A program made the translations under genes and the position numbers. Shown here piece after piece: positions 15,719-23,701 of a DNA stretch of 24,469 nucleotides (positions within the stretch are counted from its first letter, which is position 1; every line of letters begins with the position of its first letter). A model generated the notes under the pieces. That model was not told the origin of the DNA. It saw nothing but the letters and a program-made list of their open reading frames with translations, and searched no databases. This DNA comes from an uncultured Bacilli bacterium (GTDB lineage: Bacteria > Bacillota_I > Bacilli_A > RF39 > UBA660): positions 28,285-52,753 of the forward strand of contig CAJUHL010000008.1 in the NCBI GenBank assembly GCA_910586425.1. The letters run 5' to 3'.

Positions 15719-16585
15719 ATGAAAAAGGTATTCGAAGGCATTGGTCTTTTATCACTTGTTTGTTTGAGTTTTTTATACACAGAAAAAACAGTCAATGTAG
15801 TCAAAGAATATGATGAAATTATGATTGCCATTAAAAATGAAAATGAAAATTATAAAATAGAAGCCAAAGATGCAACCATTATAGAGGATACGATTATTCC
15901 AGGCATCAATGGCAAAGAAGTAAATATAAATGACAGTTATAATAAAATGAAACGATATGGAAAGTTTAACAATAACCTTTTAGTTTATCAAGAAACAAGT
16001 CCAACGGTGAGTATAAAAAATACGTTTGATAAATATATTATTAGTGGAAATACAGAAAAAAATATGGTAAGTCTTATTTTTCTTGTAGAAGAAAATGATC
16101 AGATTGATACTATATTAAAAATATTAGATGAAAAAGATGTAAAAGGTAATTTTTTTGTAGATGGTAAATGGTTAGAAAAAAACAACGATATTTTAGTACA
16201 ATTAATGCATCAAGGACACAATGTTGGAAACTTAAGCTATAATAGAGACTATAGTGATAGCTCTTATGCTTGGATGGATACTTTTATTAAAAAAGTAGGG
16301 AAGCAAAAGATAGGCTATTGTTACAATGAAGTTGCCGATTTAACCACTTTAAAATTGTGTTCTTTATCCAAAAATTATACCATTAGACCTAATATCATTG
16401 TAAAAAATTATCCATTGAAAGAAATCAAAGAACAATTATCTGCAGGAAGTATAATTTCTATGCCAATTCATAAAACAGTAGAAAAAGAATTGCCAACCAT
16501 TATTTCCTATATGATAAGTAAAGGATATAAAATAGAAAGCCTACAAAATCATTTGGATGAATCACCAATCAATAGCGATTTCTAA
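15719..16585 (+). CDS. Secreted or membrane-anchored NodB-fold protein lacking the deacetylase metal site
   Basis: 288 residues. An N-terminal signal peptide or anchor (about residues 1-20) sends it out of the cytoplasm. From about residue 115 the pattern is that of NodB polysaccharide deacetylases: a beta strand, ILKILDEKDVKGNFFVDGKWL (about 132-152), and MHQGHNVGNLSYN (163-175). In active enzymes the first strand ends in the metal-binding TFDDG and the third motif is GNHSxxH. Here they read IFLVEEND and GNLSYNRD, so both Asp and both metal-binding His are missing. It is therefore probably not a deacetylase and may be a binding or structural relative. TTG at 15716 is also in frame, but AAGGTG at 15708-15713 fits the ATG at 15719 better. 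It ends in a terminator over its stop codon. Confidence 0.75.
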   Translation: MKKVFEGIGLLSLVCLSFLYTEKTVNVVKEYDEIMIAIKNENENYKIEAKDATIIEDTIIPGINGKEVNINDSYNKMKRYGKFNNNLLVYQETSPTVSIKNTFDKYIISGNTEKNMVSLIFLVEENDQIDTILKILDEKDVKGNFFVDGKWLEKNNDILVQLMHQGHNVGNLSYNRDYSDSSYAWMDTFIKKVGKQKIGYCYNEVADLTTLKLCSLSKNYTIRPNIIVKNYPLKEIKEQLSAGSIISMPIHKTVEKELPTIISYMISKGYKIESLQNHLDESPINSDF

Positions 16586-16599
16586 AATCGTTTTTTTTT
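16574..16599 (+). terminator. Intrinsic terminator folded over a stop codon
   Basis: CGATTT at 16576-16581 pairs with AAATCG at 16585-16590, loop of three, extended outward by two pairs, then nine T at 16591-16599. The stop codon TAA (16583-16585) lies in the loop and right arm. Confidence 0.8.
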
Positions 16600-16607
16600 G
16601 AATGATT

Positions 16608-16637
16608 TTGTCAAAAATAATAGAATTATGATATGAT
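16608..16637 (+). promoter_or_regulatory. Promoter of the U32 gene
   Basis: TTGTCA at 16608-16613, 18 bases, then TATGAT at 16632-16637. An overlapping extended -10, TGA plus TATAAA at 16634-16642, is an alternative. Leader about 30 bases. Confidence 0.55.
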
Positions 16638-16673
16638 ATAAATAGAAAAACCAATGAGAAAAGTAGGTGTCAT

Positions 16674-19130
16674 ATGCAGTATCGTTTTTATTATAGAATA
16701 GAAGGACAAGCTGAAATAAAAAAAGCCAATACTTTACCAGAAGAATTGGTAGATTTGATGGTAAAAGAGTGCTTCATAGATGATTCTGTTATTTTTTATA
16801 TTGTAGCACATGATGAAGTACAGGATATGGACATCCCATATTTTTATGGAACTAGAAGTCAATATGATGAATTTCAAGAAAAACAAAAAACAAAAAACAA
16901 AAAAGCACTTTATCGACAAAGGAGAAACCACATGAAAAAACCAGAACTGTTAAGTCCCGTAGGAAATATGGAATGCCTCAAAGCCGCAATTGAAGGTGGC
17001 TGTGATGCGGTTTATTTGGGTGGTTATGCTTTTGGTGCACGTAGCTTTGCAGGTAATTTTTCAAACGAAGAATTAATAGAGGCTATCTCCTATGCACATT
17101 TATATGGAGTCAAAGTATACATAACAGTCAATACATTGGTTTACGAAAGTGAAATTGAACTTTTTTTGGATTATATTGATTTTTTATATAAACATAGTGT
17201 AGATGCAATTATTATACAAGACTTGGGAATGATGGATTTGGTGAGGCAAACCTATCCACAATTAGAAATACATGCTTCAACCCAAATGCATATTCATAAT
17301 ATTGAGGGCGTGAAAACACTAGAACAACTTGGCTTAACAAGGGTAGTCTTGGCGCGTGAAACTGATGTAGATACCATTCGTACTATTAAAAAAAATTGTA
17401 ACATAGAACTTGAGATTTTTATTCATGGGGCCTTATGCTTTTGTTACTCTGGCCAATGTCTTATGAGTAGTATGATAGGTGGTAGGAGTGGAAACAGAGG
17501 TACTTGTAGTCAATGCTGTAGAATGCCTTATACATTGTACAATCAAAACAAACCAATCAATGAAGGATCTTATATTTTAAGCCCAAAAGATTTGAATGGA
17601 TTAGAACATTTAGAAGAATTAATGGAGATCGGTGTTGATAGTCTTAAAATTGAAGGGCGTATGAAAAGACCAGAATATGTATATTATGTAACCCATCTTT
17701 ATCGAAACGCAATTGACAATATTAGCAATGGAAAAAAAGTAATAATAACAGAACAGGAACAAAATACTTTAAAAAAACTATTTCACAGAGAATTTACCAA
17801 AGGATATCTTTTCCATGAAAAAGATCAAGATTGGTTAAACCCCAAAAGACCCAATCATATTGGAATAAAAATAGGAGAAGTAATCGCTTATGACAAAGGA
17901 ATGGTTACTTGTAAACTAATTTCCCCAGTTCACCAAAATGATGGAATTCGTATTTTAGGTCATTATGAAGATAATGGATGTATACTAAATAAAATTTACC
18001 ATAATAAAAAATTAACCAAGCAAGGAAATTGTGGGGATATCATTTCCTTTGCATTAAAAGGAAAATTTATACCCAAAGATGAACTGGTATTGACCAGCGA
18101 CTCTCATGATCTAGAATGGATTCAAAATCAGATTCAGAAAAAAACGAGAAAAGTTTCTATTCATGGAAAAATAAAATGTAAAAAAGGGAAATGCATCCAT
18201 TATCAAATCAGCGATGGAATGCATACAGTAACTACCATTGGAACAATACCTGTAATGGCATCTCAAAATGCACCCCTTACACCAAAAAGAATCAAAGAAC
18301 AATTACAAAAATTGGGGGATACAGTATATACATTGCAAACATTAGAAATGGAAATAGAAGATTCCATTTTTGTCCCCATACAAGAGTTGAATCAAATTCG
18401 CAGACAAGCGATTGAAGCATTAAATCAAAAAAGACAATATCAAAAACCGTATCTGAAACAATCTTATCATCGTGATGTACCTACCATAGAAGAACCACAA
18501 GGATATACCATTCGGATTCATGATGAACAAAATTATTGGAATGTGAAAGAAAAACCGTTCAAACAAATTTATATTGAAGATAAAAATTTATATGAAAAAT
18601 TAAAAGAAGATGAACGGGTGGTACTACATTTGCCTAGAGTCATGAATGCATTGGTTCCTTGTAGGGGTAAAAAAATGGCAGGTGAGCTTGGAAGTATTGA
18701 TTATTATCATCCTTTGTACTCTGATACTTCTTTGAATGTAACCAATTCATATACAGTTGCTTTTTTACACGCAAAAGGAGTCAAACGAGTTACACTTTCT
18801 TTAGAACTCAGTATAGAAGAAATTTCTCTTCTCATTACCGCTTATCAACATCGATATCACAAAAATCCCAATTTGGAATATTTTCTTACATCCAATCCAG
18901 AAGTTATGATTAGCAAATTTAAACTTCCCGTTTACCATCATGCACCTTCTAAACTTATCATGAAAGATAAAAAAGGACACCAATTCTATATTCATCAGTG
19001 GAATGATTTTACAAGAATTTATTATCAAAAAGAAACCATAGAAATGAAAGCAGACATCTTATTTTCCCATTCAATCCATACCATTTGTGTTACGGATTTT
19101 GATGATCATTATGAAAAGTATCTAGTATAA
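16674..19130 (+). CDS. U32 family iron-sulfur protein (RNA hydroxylase relative) with an N-terminal extension
   Basis: 818 residues. U32 proteins, annotated as peptidases, include TrhP (tRNA uridine 5-hydroxylation) and RlhA (23S rRNA cytidine hydroxylation), which use an iron-sulfur cluster and prephenate. The core starts at Met87 with KKPELLSPVGNMECLKAA, followed by GCDAVYLGG, HASTQMHIHN, the cluster cysteines Cys255, Cys257, Cys262 and Cys278, Cys281, Cys282, and LKIEGRMKRPEYV. The long C-terminal part (from about residue 480) fits the extra domain of the long U32 forms. Residues 1-86 are not part of the usual family: an unrecognised acidic segment, then a Lys/Gln/Asn linker encoded by a heptanucleotide repeat. 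Both starts have good ribosome binding sites: AGGTG before 16674 and AAAGGAG before 16932. Target RNA cannot be told. Confidence 0.88.
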   Translation: MQYRFYYRIEGQAEIKKANTLPEELVDLMVKECFIDDSVIFYIVAHDEVQDMDIPYFYGTRSQYDEFQEKQKTKNKKALYRQRRNHMKKPELLSPVGNMECLKAAIEGGCDAVYLGGYAFGARSFAGNFSNEELIEAISYAHLYGVKVYITVNTLVYESEIELFLDYIDFLYKHSVDAIIIQDLGMMDLVRQTYPQLEIHASTQMHIHNIEGVKTLEQLGLTRVVLARETDVDTIRTIKKNCNIELEIFIHGALCFCYSGQCLMSSMIGGRSGNRGTCSQCCRMPYTLYNQNKPINEGSYILSPKDLNGLEHLEELMEIGVDSLKIEGRMKRPEYVYYVTHLYRNAIDNISNGKKVIITEQEQNTLKKLFHREFTKGYLFHEKDQDWLNPKRPNHIGIKIGEVIAYDKGMVTCKLISPVHQNDGIRILGHYEDNGCILNKIYHNKKLTKQGNCGDIISFALKGKFIPKDELVLTSDSHDLEWIQNQIQKKTRKVSIHGKIKCKKGKCIHYQISDGMHTVTTIGTIPVMASQNAPLTPKRIKEQLQKLGDTVYTLQTLEMEIEDSIFVPIQELNQIRRQAIEALNQKRQYQKPYLKQSYHRDVPTIEEPQGYTIRIHDEQNYWNVKEKPFKQIYIEDKNLYEKLKEDERVVLHLPRVMNALVPCRGKKMAGELGSIDYYHPLYSDTSLNVTNSYTVAFLHAKGVKRVTLSLELSIEEISLLITAYQHRYHKNPNLEYFLTSNPEVMISKFKLPVYHHAPSKLIMKDKKGHQFYIHQWNDFTRIYYQKETIEMKADILFSHSIHTICVTDFDDHYEKYLV
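16879..16905 (+). repeat. Heptanucleotide tandem repeat CAAAAAA inside the U32 gene
   Basis: Three perfect copies of CAAAAAA occupy 16884-16904, with a further five A in phase before them. The unit is not a multiple of three, so gain or loss of one copy would shift the frame of the 86-residue extension relative to the U32 core. Confidence 0.75.
16918..16924 (+). promoter_or_regulatory. Internal ribosome binding site for the U32 core
   Basis: AAAGGAG lies 7 bases before the in-frame ATG at 16932 (Met87), where ordinary U32 proteins begin. It is a closer match to the anti-Shine-Dalgarno consensus than the site before the annotated start, so a 732-residue form is probably also, or mainly, made. 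Confidence 0.65.
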
Positions 19131-19170
19131 ATGTAATCAAATATGCAGACACTAATAATGGGTGATTTTT

Positions 19171-20106
19171 ATGATACTAGTTTTGATTGAAAATCGATGG
19201 TATTTGACAAAGGTATTATCATATTTGGATGAATTAAAATTACCTTATACAACAGATATAGAAAGAGAATTTGAAATTTTAATTGTCGCAGAATGTTCCA
19301 ACAAAATAAAATCATACATCCAAGAACATCCTCTTAAAAAAATTATCTTTTTAGCAGAATTGGAAGAACCAAAATGGATAAAAAATTATAAAAAACAAAA
19401 TAAAACAGGTAAATCCTATCAGATACGCTTTCAACAATTTTGTAATATGTGTACCCGAATCGTTGTAACAATGCCTGCATTTAAAAATATTTTAAAAAAG
19501 AAAACGAAAAGAGAAATCTATGTTTTACCAAAGGAATTACCCATTGTTCCTTTGGTAAAAACCAATAGGGAAATTTTACAAAAATACCATATATCTAAAA
19601 AAAATAAATGCATTTTAATTTTAGATATCAAATATGAACATTTGTCTATGGTATCAGCACTTGCACATACATATCCCAAATTTCAATTTTTATTGATTGG
19701 ATATCAAGCTGAATATTTACTCACCAAAAGAGAAAAAAAGTTATTATACACATTACCCAGTAATGTAATCAAACAAAAATATATAGATGCAAACATATAC
19801 AGTGATTTATGTTATATTGCATGGATGATTGTTCATTTCTACCAAGAAGAAATGGATTTTCCTTATCTCAATATTCCATTATTGCTGAAAAGGCAACTAC
19901 TGATAGAATATCATTTTTCTTATCAGGATTATTTCATTAATAGTAAAAATACATACTTATTTCAAACAATCGATGAACTACAATTACGATTTAAAAAACT
20001 GGTCGAGGAAAGGGTTGCGAATTTAACAGACAATGGATATGATTTAATTTTGCAAAGTACACATAAAGAAATTTTGAAAAAATGGGTGCAAATTCTTACA
20101 ATTTAG
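19171..20106 (+). CDS. Glycosyltransferase-like protein (GT-B fold resemblance), divergent
   Basis: 311 residues. The middle and C-terminal parts follow the outline of a family 4 type glycosyltransferase: a strand-loop IVVTMPAFKNIL, then KYHISKKNKCILILD (the position where these enzymes have the second Rossmann domain start), FQFLLIGYQAEYLL, LPSNVIKQKYI, and a C-terminal helix pair. The acidic EX7E motif that holds the sugar donor is not recognisable, so the activity may be altered or lost. No signal peptide or membrane helix. The ATG at 19171 is preferred over GTG at 19162 because the latter overlaps the ribosome binding site GGGTGAT (19160-19166). It follows the U32 gene by 40 bases without a terminator, so co-transcription is likely. 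Low certainty on function. Confidence 0.5.
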   Translation: MILVLIENRWYLTKVLSYLDELKLPYTTDIEREFEILIVAECSNKIKSYIQEHPLKKIIFLAELEEPKWIKNYKKQNKTGKSYQIRFQQFCNMCTRIVVTMPAFKNILKKKTKREIYVLPKELPIVPLVKTNREILQKYHISKKNKCILILDIKYEHLSMVSALAHTYPKFQFLLIGYQAEYLLTKREKKLLYTLPSNVIKQKYIDANIYSDLCYIAWMIVHFYQEEMDFPYLNIPLLLKRQLLIEYHFSYQDYFINSKNTYLFQTIDELQLRFKKLVEERVANLTDNGYDLILQSTHKEILKKWVQILTI

Positions 20107-20118
20107 TTTACACATTCC

Positions 20119-20150
20119 TATAGTATTGCTTTCAAATACTATATTTTTTT
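20119..20150 (+). terminator. Intrinsic terminator after the U32 / glycosyltransferase-like pair
   Basis: TATAGTATT at 20119-20127 pairs over 9 bp with AATACTATA at 20135-20143, loop of seven, followed by seven T at 20144-20150. Confidence 0.8.
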
Positions 20151-20162
20151 AATAAATTAGAT

Positions 20163-20168
20163 TATAAT
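20163..20168 (+). promoter_or_regulatory. -10 element of the rnr-smpB transcript
   Basis: A perfect TATAAT 18 bases before the rnr ATG. No good -35 is visible, since the upstream DNA is the terminator T tract. The leader would be about 12 bases and consist mainly of the ribosome binding site AGAGGTGG. Confidence 0.5.
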
Positions 20169-20186
20169 GATACTAGAGGTGGAATC

Positions 20187-22313
20187 ATGAGAGAACAAAT
20201 ATTAGAATTCCTGAAGCAAGAAAAAAAAGCACTATCAGTGACAGAAATCAATGATGCATTGGGTTTTCAGACCGTAGAAGAATTTAAAGATCTTCTAAAA
20301 GAACTCAATGCGATGGAAGATGAATTATTACTATATCGTACCCATAAAGATAACTATATGTTATTTCATAATAGTCATTTAAAATTAGGCCGTATGATGG
20401 CAACCAAAAAGGGCTATGGATTTGTAGATATTGAAGGTGACGAAGACGTTTTTATTCCACCATCTTGTATGAATAGTGCAATCCATGGCGATAAAGTGAT
20501 TGTAGAAATCACATCCAAAAAGGGAACCAGTTTAGAAGGGCGCATTGTAAAAATAGTAGAAAGAAAACTCAAACTTATGGTTGGGGAATATACGATAAAA
20601 AAGGGAGTTGGAACGATCCTTTTAGATGATGAAAAGGTAAAACTAAATATTGTGATTCCAAAAGAACACCGTATGGGAGCTATGGAAGGACATAAGGTAC
20701 TGGTAAAAGTTACCAATAAGTTAAAGAATAATAATTATAATGGAGAAATTGTAAAAATAATTGGTCATAAAAACGATCCAGGGGTAGATATTTTATCCAT
20801 TGTCAATCAATACGGAATTCCTGATACATTTTCCAAAGAGGTTATGGAAGAATTGAATCAAATTCCAGATGAAGTGGCAAAGGAAGAAATGATTGGAAGA
20901 AGAGATTTACGCGGAGAAGAGATTTTTACAATTGATGGTGATGATACCAAAGATATAGATGATGCAGTGTCCATTCAAATATTAGACAATGGGAATTATT
21001 GTTTAGGGGTTCATATTGCAGATGTTAGTTATTATGTAAAAGAAGGAACTAAACTAAACGAAGAAGCTTACGAAAGAGGCACTAGTGTTTATTTGGCAGA
21101 TCGTGTGATTCCGATGTTACCACATAAATTATCGAATGGAATTTGTTCACTCAATCCTTTAGAAGACCGACTTGCGGTATCTTGTGTAATGGAAATTAAT
21201 TCCAAAGGAGAAGTTGTTTCATATGACATATTTGAAAGTGTGATTTGTTCTCGCAAGCAAATGACTTATAAAAAAGTAAACCAAATCTTGGAAGAAAATA
21301 TCGTTCCAGAGGGGTATGAACCATATCAAGATTCATTGCGCAAAATGAAAGAATTGGCACTGATTTTAAGAAAAAATAAAGAGGAAAAAGGTTATATCGA
21401 TTTTGATTTAGATGAATCCAAAATAATTGTAAATGACCAAGGAGAAGCTATTGATGTGGTTTTAAGAAACCGTGGTATAGGTGAAAAATTAATTGAAGAT
21501 TTTATGATAGCTGCAAATGAGACAGTTGCAACCTGTATCTATTTTATGGAACTTCCATTTGTTTATCGTGTACATGGTGAGCCAAATGAAGAAAAAATTA
21601 CCAATTTCTTGAATTTCGTAGGTAGTTTAGGGTATTCTGTAAAAGGGGATATGAAGAAAATGCATCCAAGAATGATGCAAGATATATTAAGACAATTAAG
21701 TGATAAAAAAGAATTTCATATTTTATCGTCTTTACTACTTAGAAGTATGCAAAAAGCCGTTTATGATTCTACGAATATTGGTCACTTTGGTTTAGCAAGT
21801 AAGTGTTATACTCATTTTACTTCTCCCATTCGTAGATATCCTGATACGACAGTTCACCGGTTACTTCGAAAATATTTATTCAATCATCAAGTCGATAAAG
21901 ATACCGTTGCTTTTTGGGAAAAAGAACTTCCTGTTTTATGTGAACACACTTCAGAAATGGAAAGAAATGCGATTGACTGTGAACGAGAAGTTGATGATAT
22001 GAAAAAAGCCGAATATATGTTAAAACATATTGGAGAAGAATATGAGGGTATGATTAGTAGTATCATGAGTTTTGGAATGTTTATTGAACTTCCTAATTTA
22101 GTAGAGGGATTAATCCGTGTAGAAGATTTAACAGATGACCATTATGCATTTGATGAATCTACGCTTACTTTACGTGGGGTTAAAAATAAACGAGGATATC
22201 GTTTAGGAGACCAGATTACGGTGATTGTAAAAGCTGCCAATAAGGAATTAAGAACAGTTGATTTTGTGGTTGCGGATGCACAAAACAGAAAAAAGTATGG
22301 AAAAAGTGAATGA
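20187..22313 (+). CDS. rnr: Ribonuclease R
   Basis: Processive 3'-5' exoribonuclease of the RNB family, able to degrade structured RNA and, with SmpB-tmRNA, the mRNA of stalled ribosomes. 708 residues, a normal length. Order: an N-terminal winged-helix segment (about 1-60), two cold-shock RNA-binding domains (about 65-220, with GYGFVDIEGDEDVFIPP), the RNB catalytic domain (about 240-590) with the Asp cluster D250-x-DDTKD-x-DD at 250-259 and the HIADVSYYV segment, and a C-terminal S1 domain (about 615-700, GMISSIMSFGMFIELPNLVEGLI). A Lys-rich tail ends the protein. GAGGTGG precedes the start. smpB begins 15 bases after the TGA stop, so the two form an operon. Confidence 0.97.
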   Translation: MREQILEFLKQEKKALSVTEINDALGFQTVEEFKDLLKELNAMEDELLLYRTHKDNYMLFHNSHLKLGRMMATKKGYGFVDIEGDEDVFIPPSCMNSAIHGDKVIVEITSKKGTSLEGRIVKIVERKLKLMVGEYTIKKGVGTILLDDEKVKLNIVIPKEHRMGAMEGHKVLVKVTNKLKNNNYNGEIVKIIGHKNDPGVDILSIVNQYGIPDTFSKEVMEELNQIPDEVAKEEMIGRRDLRGEEIFTIDGDDTKDIDDAVSIQILDNGNYCLGVHIADVSYYVKEGTKLNEEAYERGTSVYLADRVIPMLPHKLSNGICSLNPLEDRLAVSCVMEINSKGEVVSYDIFESVICSRKQMTYKKVNQILEENIVPEGYEPYQDSLRKMKELALILRKNKEEKGYIDFDLDESKIIVNDQGEAIDVVLRNRGIGEKLIEDFMIAANETVATCIYFMELPFVYRVHGEPNEEKITNFLNFVGSLGYSVKGDMKKMHPRMMQDILRQLSDKKEFHILSSLLLRSMQKAVYDSTNIGHFGLASKCYTHFTSPIRRYPDTTVHRLLRKYLFNHQVDKDTVAFWEKELPVLCEHTSEMERNAIDCEREVDDMKKAEYMLKHIGEEYEGMISSIMSFGMFIELPNLVEGLIRVEDLTDDHYAFDESTLTLRGVKNKRGYRLGDQITVIVKAANKELRTVDFVVADAQNRKKYGKSE

Positions 22314-22328
22314 CGATGGGGTGATTTT

Positions 22329-22769
22329 ATGTTAGAAATTAACAATCGTAAAGCCAAATATGATTATGAAATACTGGAAACTTATGAAGTAGGCATTGTT
22401 TTAACTGGAACAGAGATTAAATCCATTCGTAATGGGAATGCGAATTTAAAAGATAGTTATGCGATTTATAAAAATGGTGAGGTCTTTTTGTTAGGAATGC
22501 ATATTAGTCCTTATAAAGAGGGAAATCAGTTCAATCATGATGAATTACGAACAAGAAAATTGTTATTACATAAGAAAGAAATTCTAAAAATTAAGAATTA
22601 TTTGGAATTAGATGGATATACTTTGGTCCCTATAAAGCTGTATATGAACCGAAATAGAGCAAAAATATTGTTAGGAATTGCAAAAGGGAAAAAAATGTAT
22701 GATAAAAGAGAGAGCATTAAAAAAAGAGATATAGAAAGGGAAATTAGAAAGCAATATAAAACTTTCTAA
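22329..22769 (+). CDS. smpB: SsrA-binding protein SmpB
   Basis: Small RNA-binding protein that binds the tRNA-like domain of tmRNA and takes the place of the anticodon stem in the decoding centre during ribosome rescue. 146 residues with the family signatures [31 protein letters not shown] and a basic C-terminal tail ([21 protein letters not shown]) that enters the mRNA channel. GGGTGATT precedes the ATG. It is co-transcribed with rnr and separated from ssrA by one unknown gene. A terminator that covers the stop codon ends the operon. Confidence 0.97.
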   Translation: MLEINNRKAKYDYEILETYEVGIVLTGTEIKSIRNGNANLKDSYAIYKNGEVFLLGMHISPYKEGNQFNHDELRTRKLLLHKKEILKIKNYLELDGYTLVPIKLYMNRNRAKILLGIAKGKKMYDKRESIKKRDIEREIRKQYKTF

Positions 22770-22774
22770 TTTTT
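22741..22774 (+). terminator. Intrinsic terminator of rnr-smpB, folded over the smpB stop codon
   Basis: AAATTAGAAAG at 22741-22751 pairs perfectly over 11 bp with CTTTCTAATTT at 22762-22772, followed by two more T. The left arm encodes the last residues of SmpB and the right arm holds TAA (22767-22769). The T tract is short, so termination may be partial. Confidence 0.7.
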
Positions 22775-22776
22775 AA

Positions 22777-22804
22777 TTGACAAATAATAGATTATTACTA
22801 TAAT
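22777..22804 (+). promoter_or_regulatory. Consensus sigma-A promoter before the smpB-ssrA intervening gene
   Basis: TTGACA at 22777-22782, 16 bases, then TATAAT at 22799-22804. Both hexamers are perfect, the only such case in the window. It starts directly after the smpB terminator. Confidence 0.85.
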
Positions 22805-22828
22805 AAGAAAACAAGGGGATGATTTTGA

Positions 22829-23686
22829 ATGGACAAACAGCTTTATAAGGAAAAATTAGATACAACTCAAGCAACTGTTATTTTATATTATAAATTAGCG
22901 TCATTAGAATATGAAAATAAACAGAATTCAGAAGAATATAATGATATGATAGATTTATTAAAAAAAATGATATCCATTGAACATCAAATGTATAATCAAG
23001 GTAACTATATACCTAATGCAATGGCTTTTTATCAAGATATGATGTTCAGCCAATCTTTTGAAAATTGTTATTTTTTACAACCTAATATTGATAATGTAAC
23101 AAAGATTCGTTTTTTAAATCGTAGTAGAATCAACCAATTGTATACATTGAATGGCATTGTAAACAATCAAATGGCACAACATTTACAAAGAAGCCAAGAC
23201 GTTAGCTTTTTTAATGAATTGACCGCTTATCTACAACATGAAAATGTAACTGAATTGGAAAGAAAACGTCTCATAGATTTTAAATATGCTCTTTTAGCAA
23301 TTTCTAATGTGGTAGAAAAACAGTTTTTAACCAATAAATTATTCATACCTGTAACAAGTAAGAATATGACGAAAGAAGAGCTTTGTATGTCTGAAATATA
23401 CATATATGGGAAGGTTAATTTAATAATAAACCTAATTGATTCTTCTACTGATTCTGAATTGTCAGAACAATTACTGCCTATGATTTTGTATGTCAAATCT
23501 TGTTTATGTATGCTAAAGACAAATTTGGTGGAATCAATACTGTCAAAGTTAGAAGATATGATTGAATTGGATAGAATAATGGGTTATATTGACCAACAAA
23601 ACAGGCATCAAGGATTGGATATGTTATACAGTATAATTCATCCAAAGGGATACGGAAAAGCAATTGCGAAACCGAATAAAGTATGA
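22829..23686 (+). CDS. Unrecognised helical protein between smpB and ssrA
   Basis: 285 residues that I cannot place in a family. The sequence looks all-helical and soluble, with no signal peptide, membrane helix, or clear metal or nucleotide motif. The N-terminal third is rich in Tyr, Asn and Gln (for example SIEHQMYNQGNY and QNSEEYNDMIDLLKKM), the middle has an INQLYTLNGIVNNQMAQHLQ helix, and the C-terminus ends in a basic KGYGKAIAKPNKV tail. AAGGGGATGA at 22812-22821 is a strong ribosome binding site and the promoter is perfect consensus, so high expression is expected. No terminator separates it from ssrA, and its stop codon TGA forms part of the ssrA promoter. A helper role in trans-translation is only a guess from position. 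Confidence 0.8.
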   Translation: MDKQLYKEKLDTTQATVILYYKLASLEYENKQNSEEYNDMIDLLKKMISIEHQMYNQGNYIPNAMAFYQDMMFSQSFENCYFLQPNIDNVTKIRFLNRSRINQLYTLNGIVNNQMAQHLQRSQDVSFFNELTAYLQHENVTELERKRLIDFKYALLAISNVVEKQFLTNKLFIPVTSKNMTKEELCMSEIYIYGKVNLIINLIDSSTDSELSEQLLPMILYVKSCLCMLKTNLVESILSKLEDMIELDRIMGYIDQQNRHQGLDMLYSIIHPKGYGKAIAKPNKV

Positions 23687-23692
23687 TATAAT
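23664..23692 (+). promoter_or_regulatory. Promoter of ssrA
   Basis: TTGCGA at 23664-23669, 17 bases, then TATAAT at 23687-23692, preceded by TGA that makes an extended -10. The -35 and spacer lie in the 3' end of the upstream gene, and TGA is also its stop codon. The tmRNA 5' end at 23702 is 10 bases after the -10. Confidence 0.75.
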
Positions 23693-23701
23693 CATCAATA
23701 T

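Noticed and set aside
20187..23686. Mycoplasma genetic code (TGA as Trp)
   Set aside because: TGA ends rnr and the gene before ssrA at the expected places, and Trp residues are encoded by TGG throughout.
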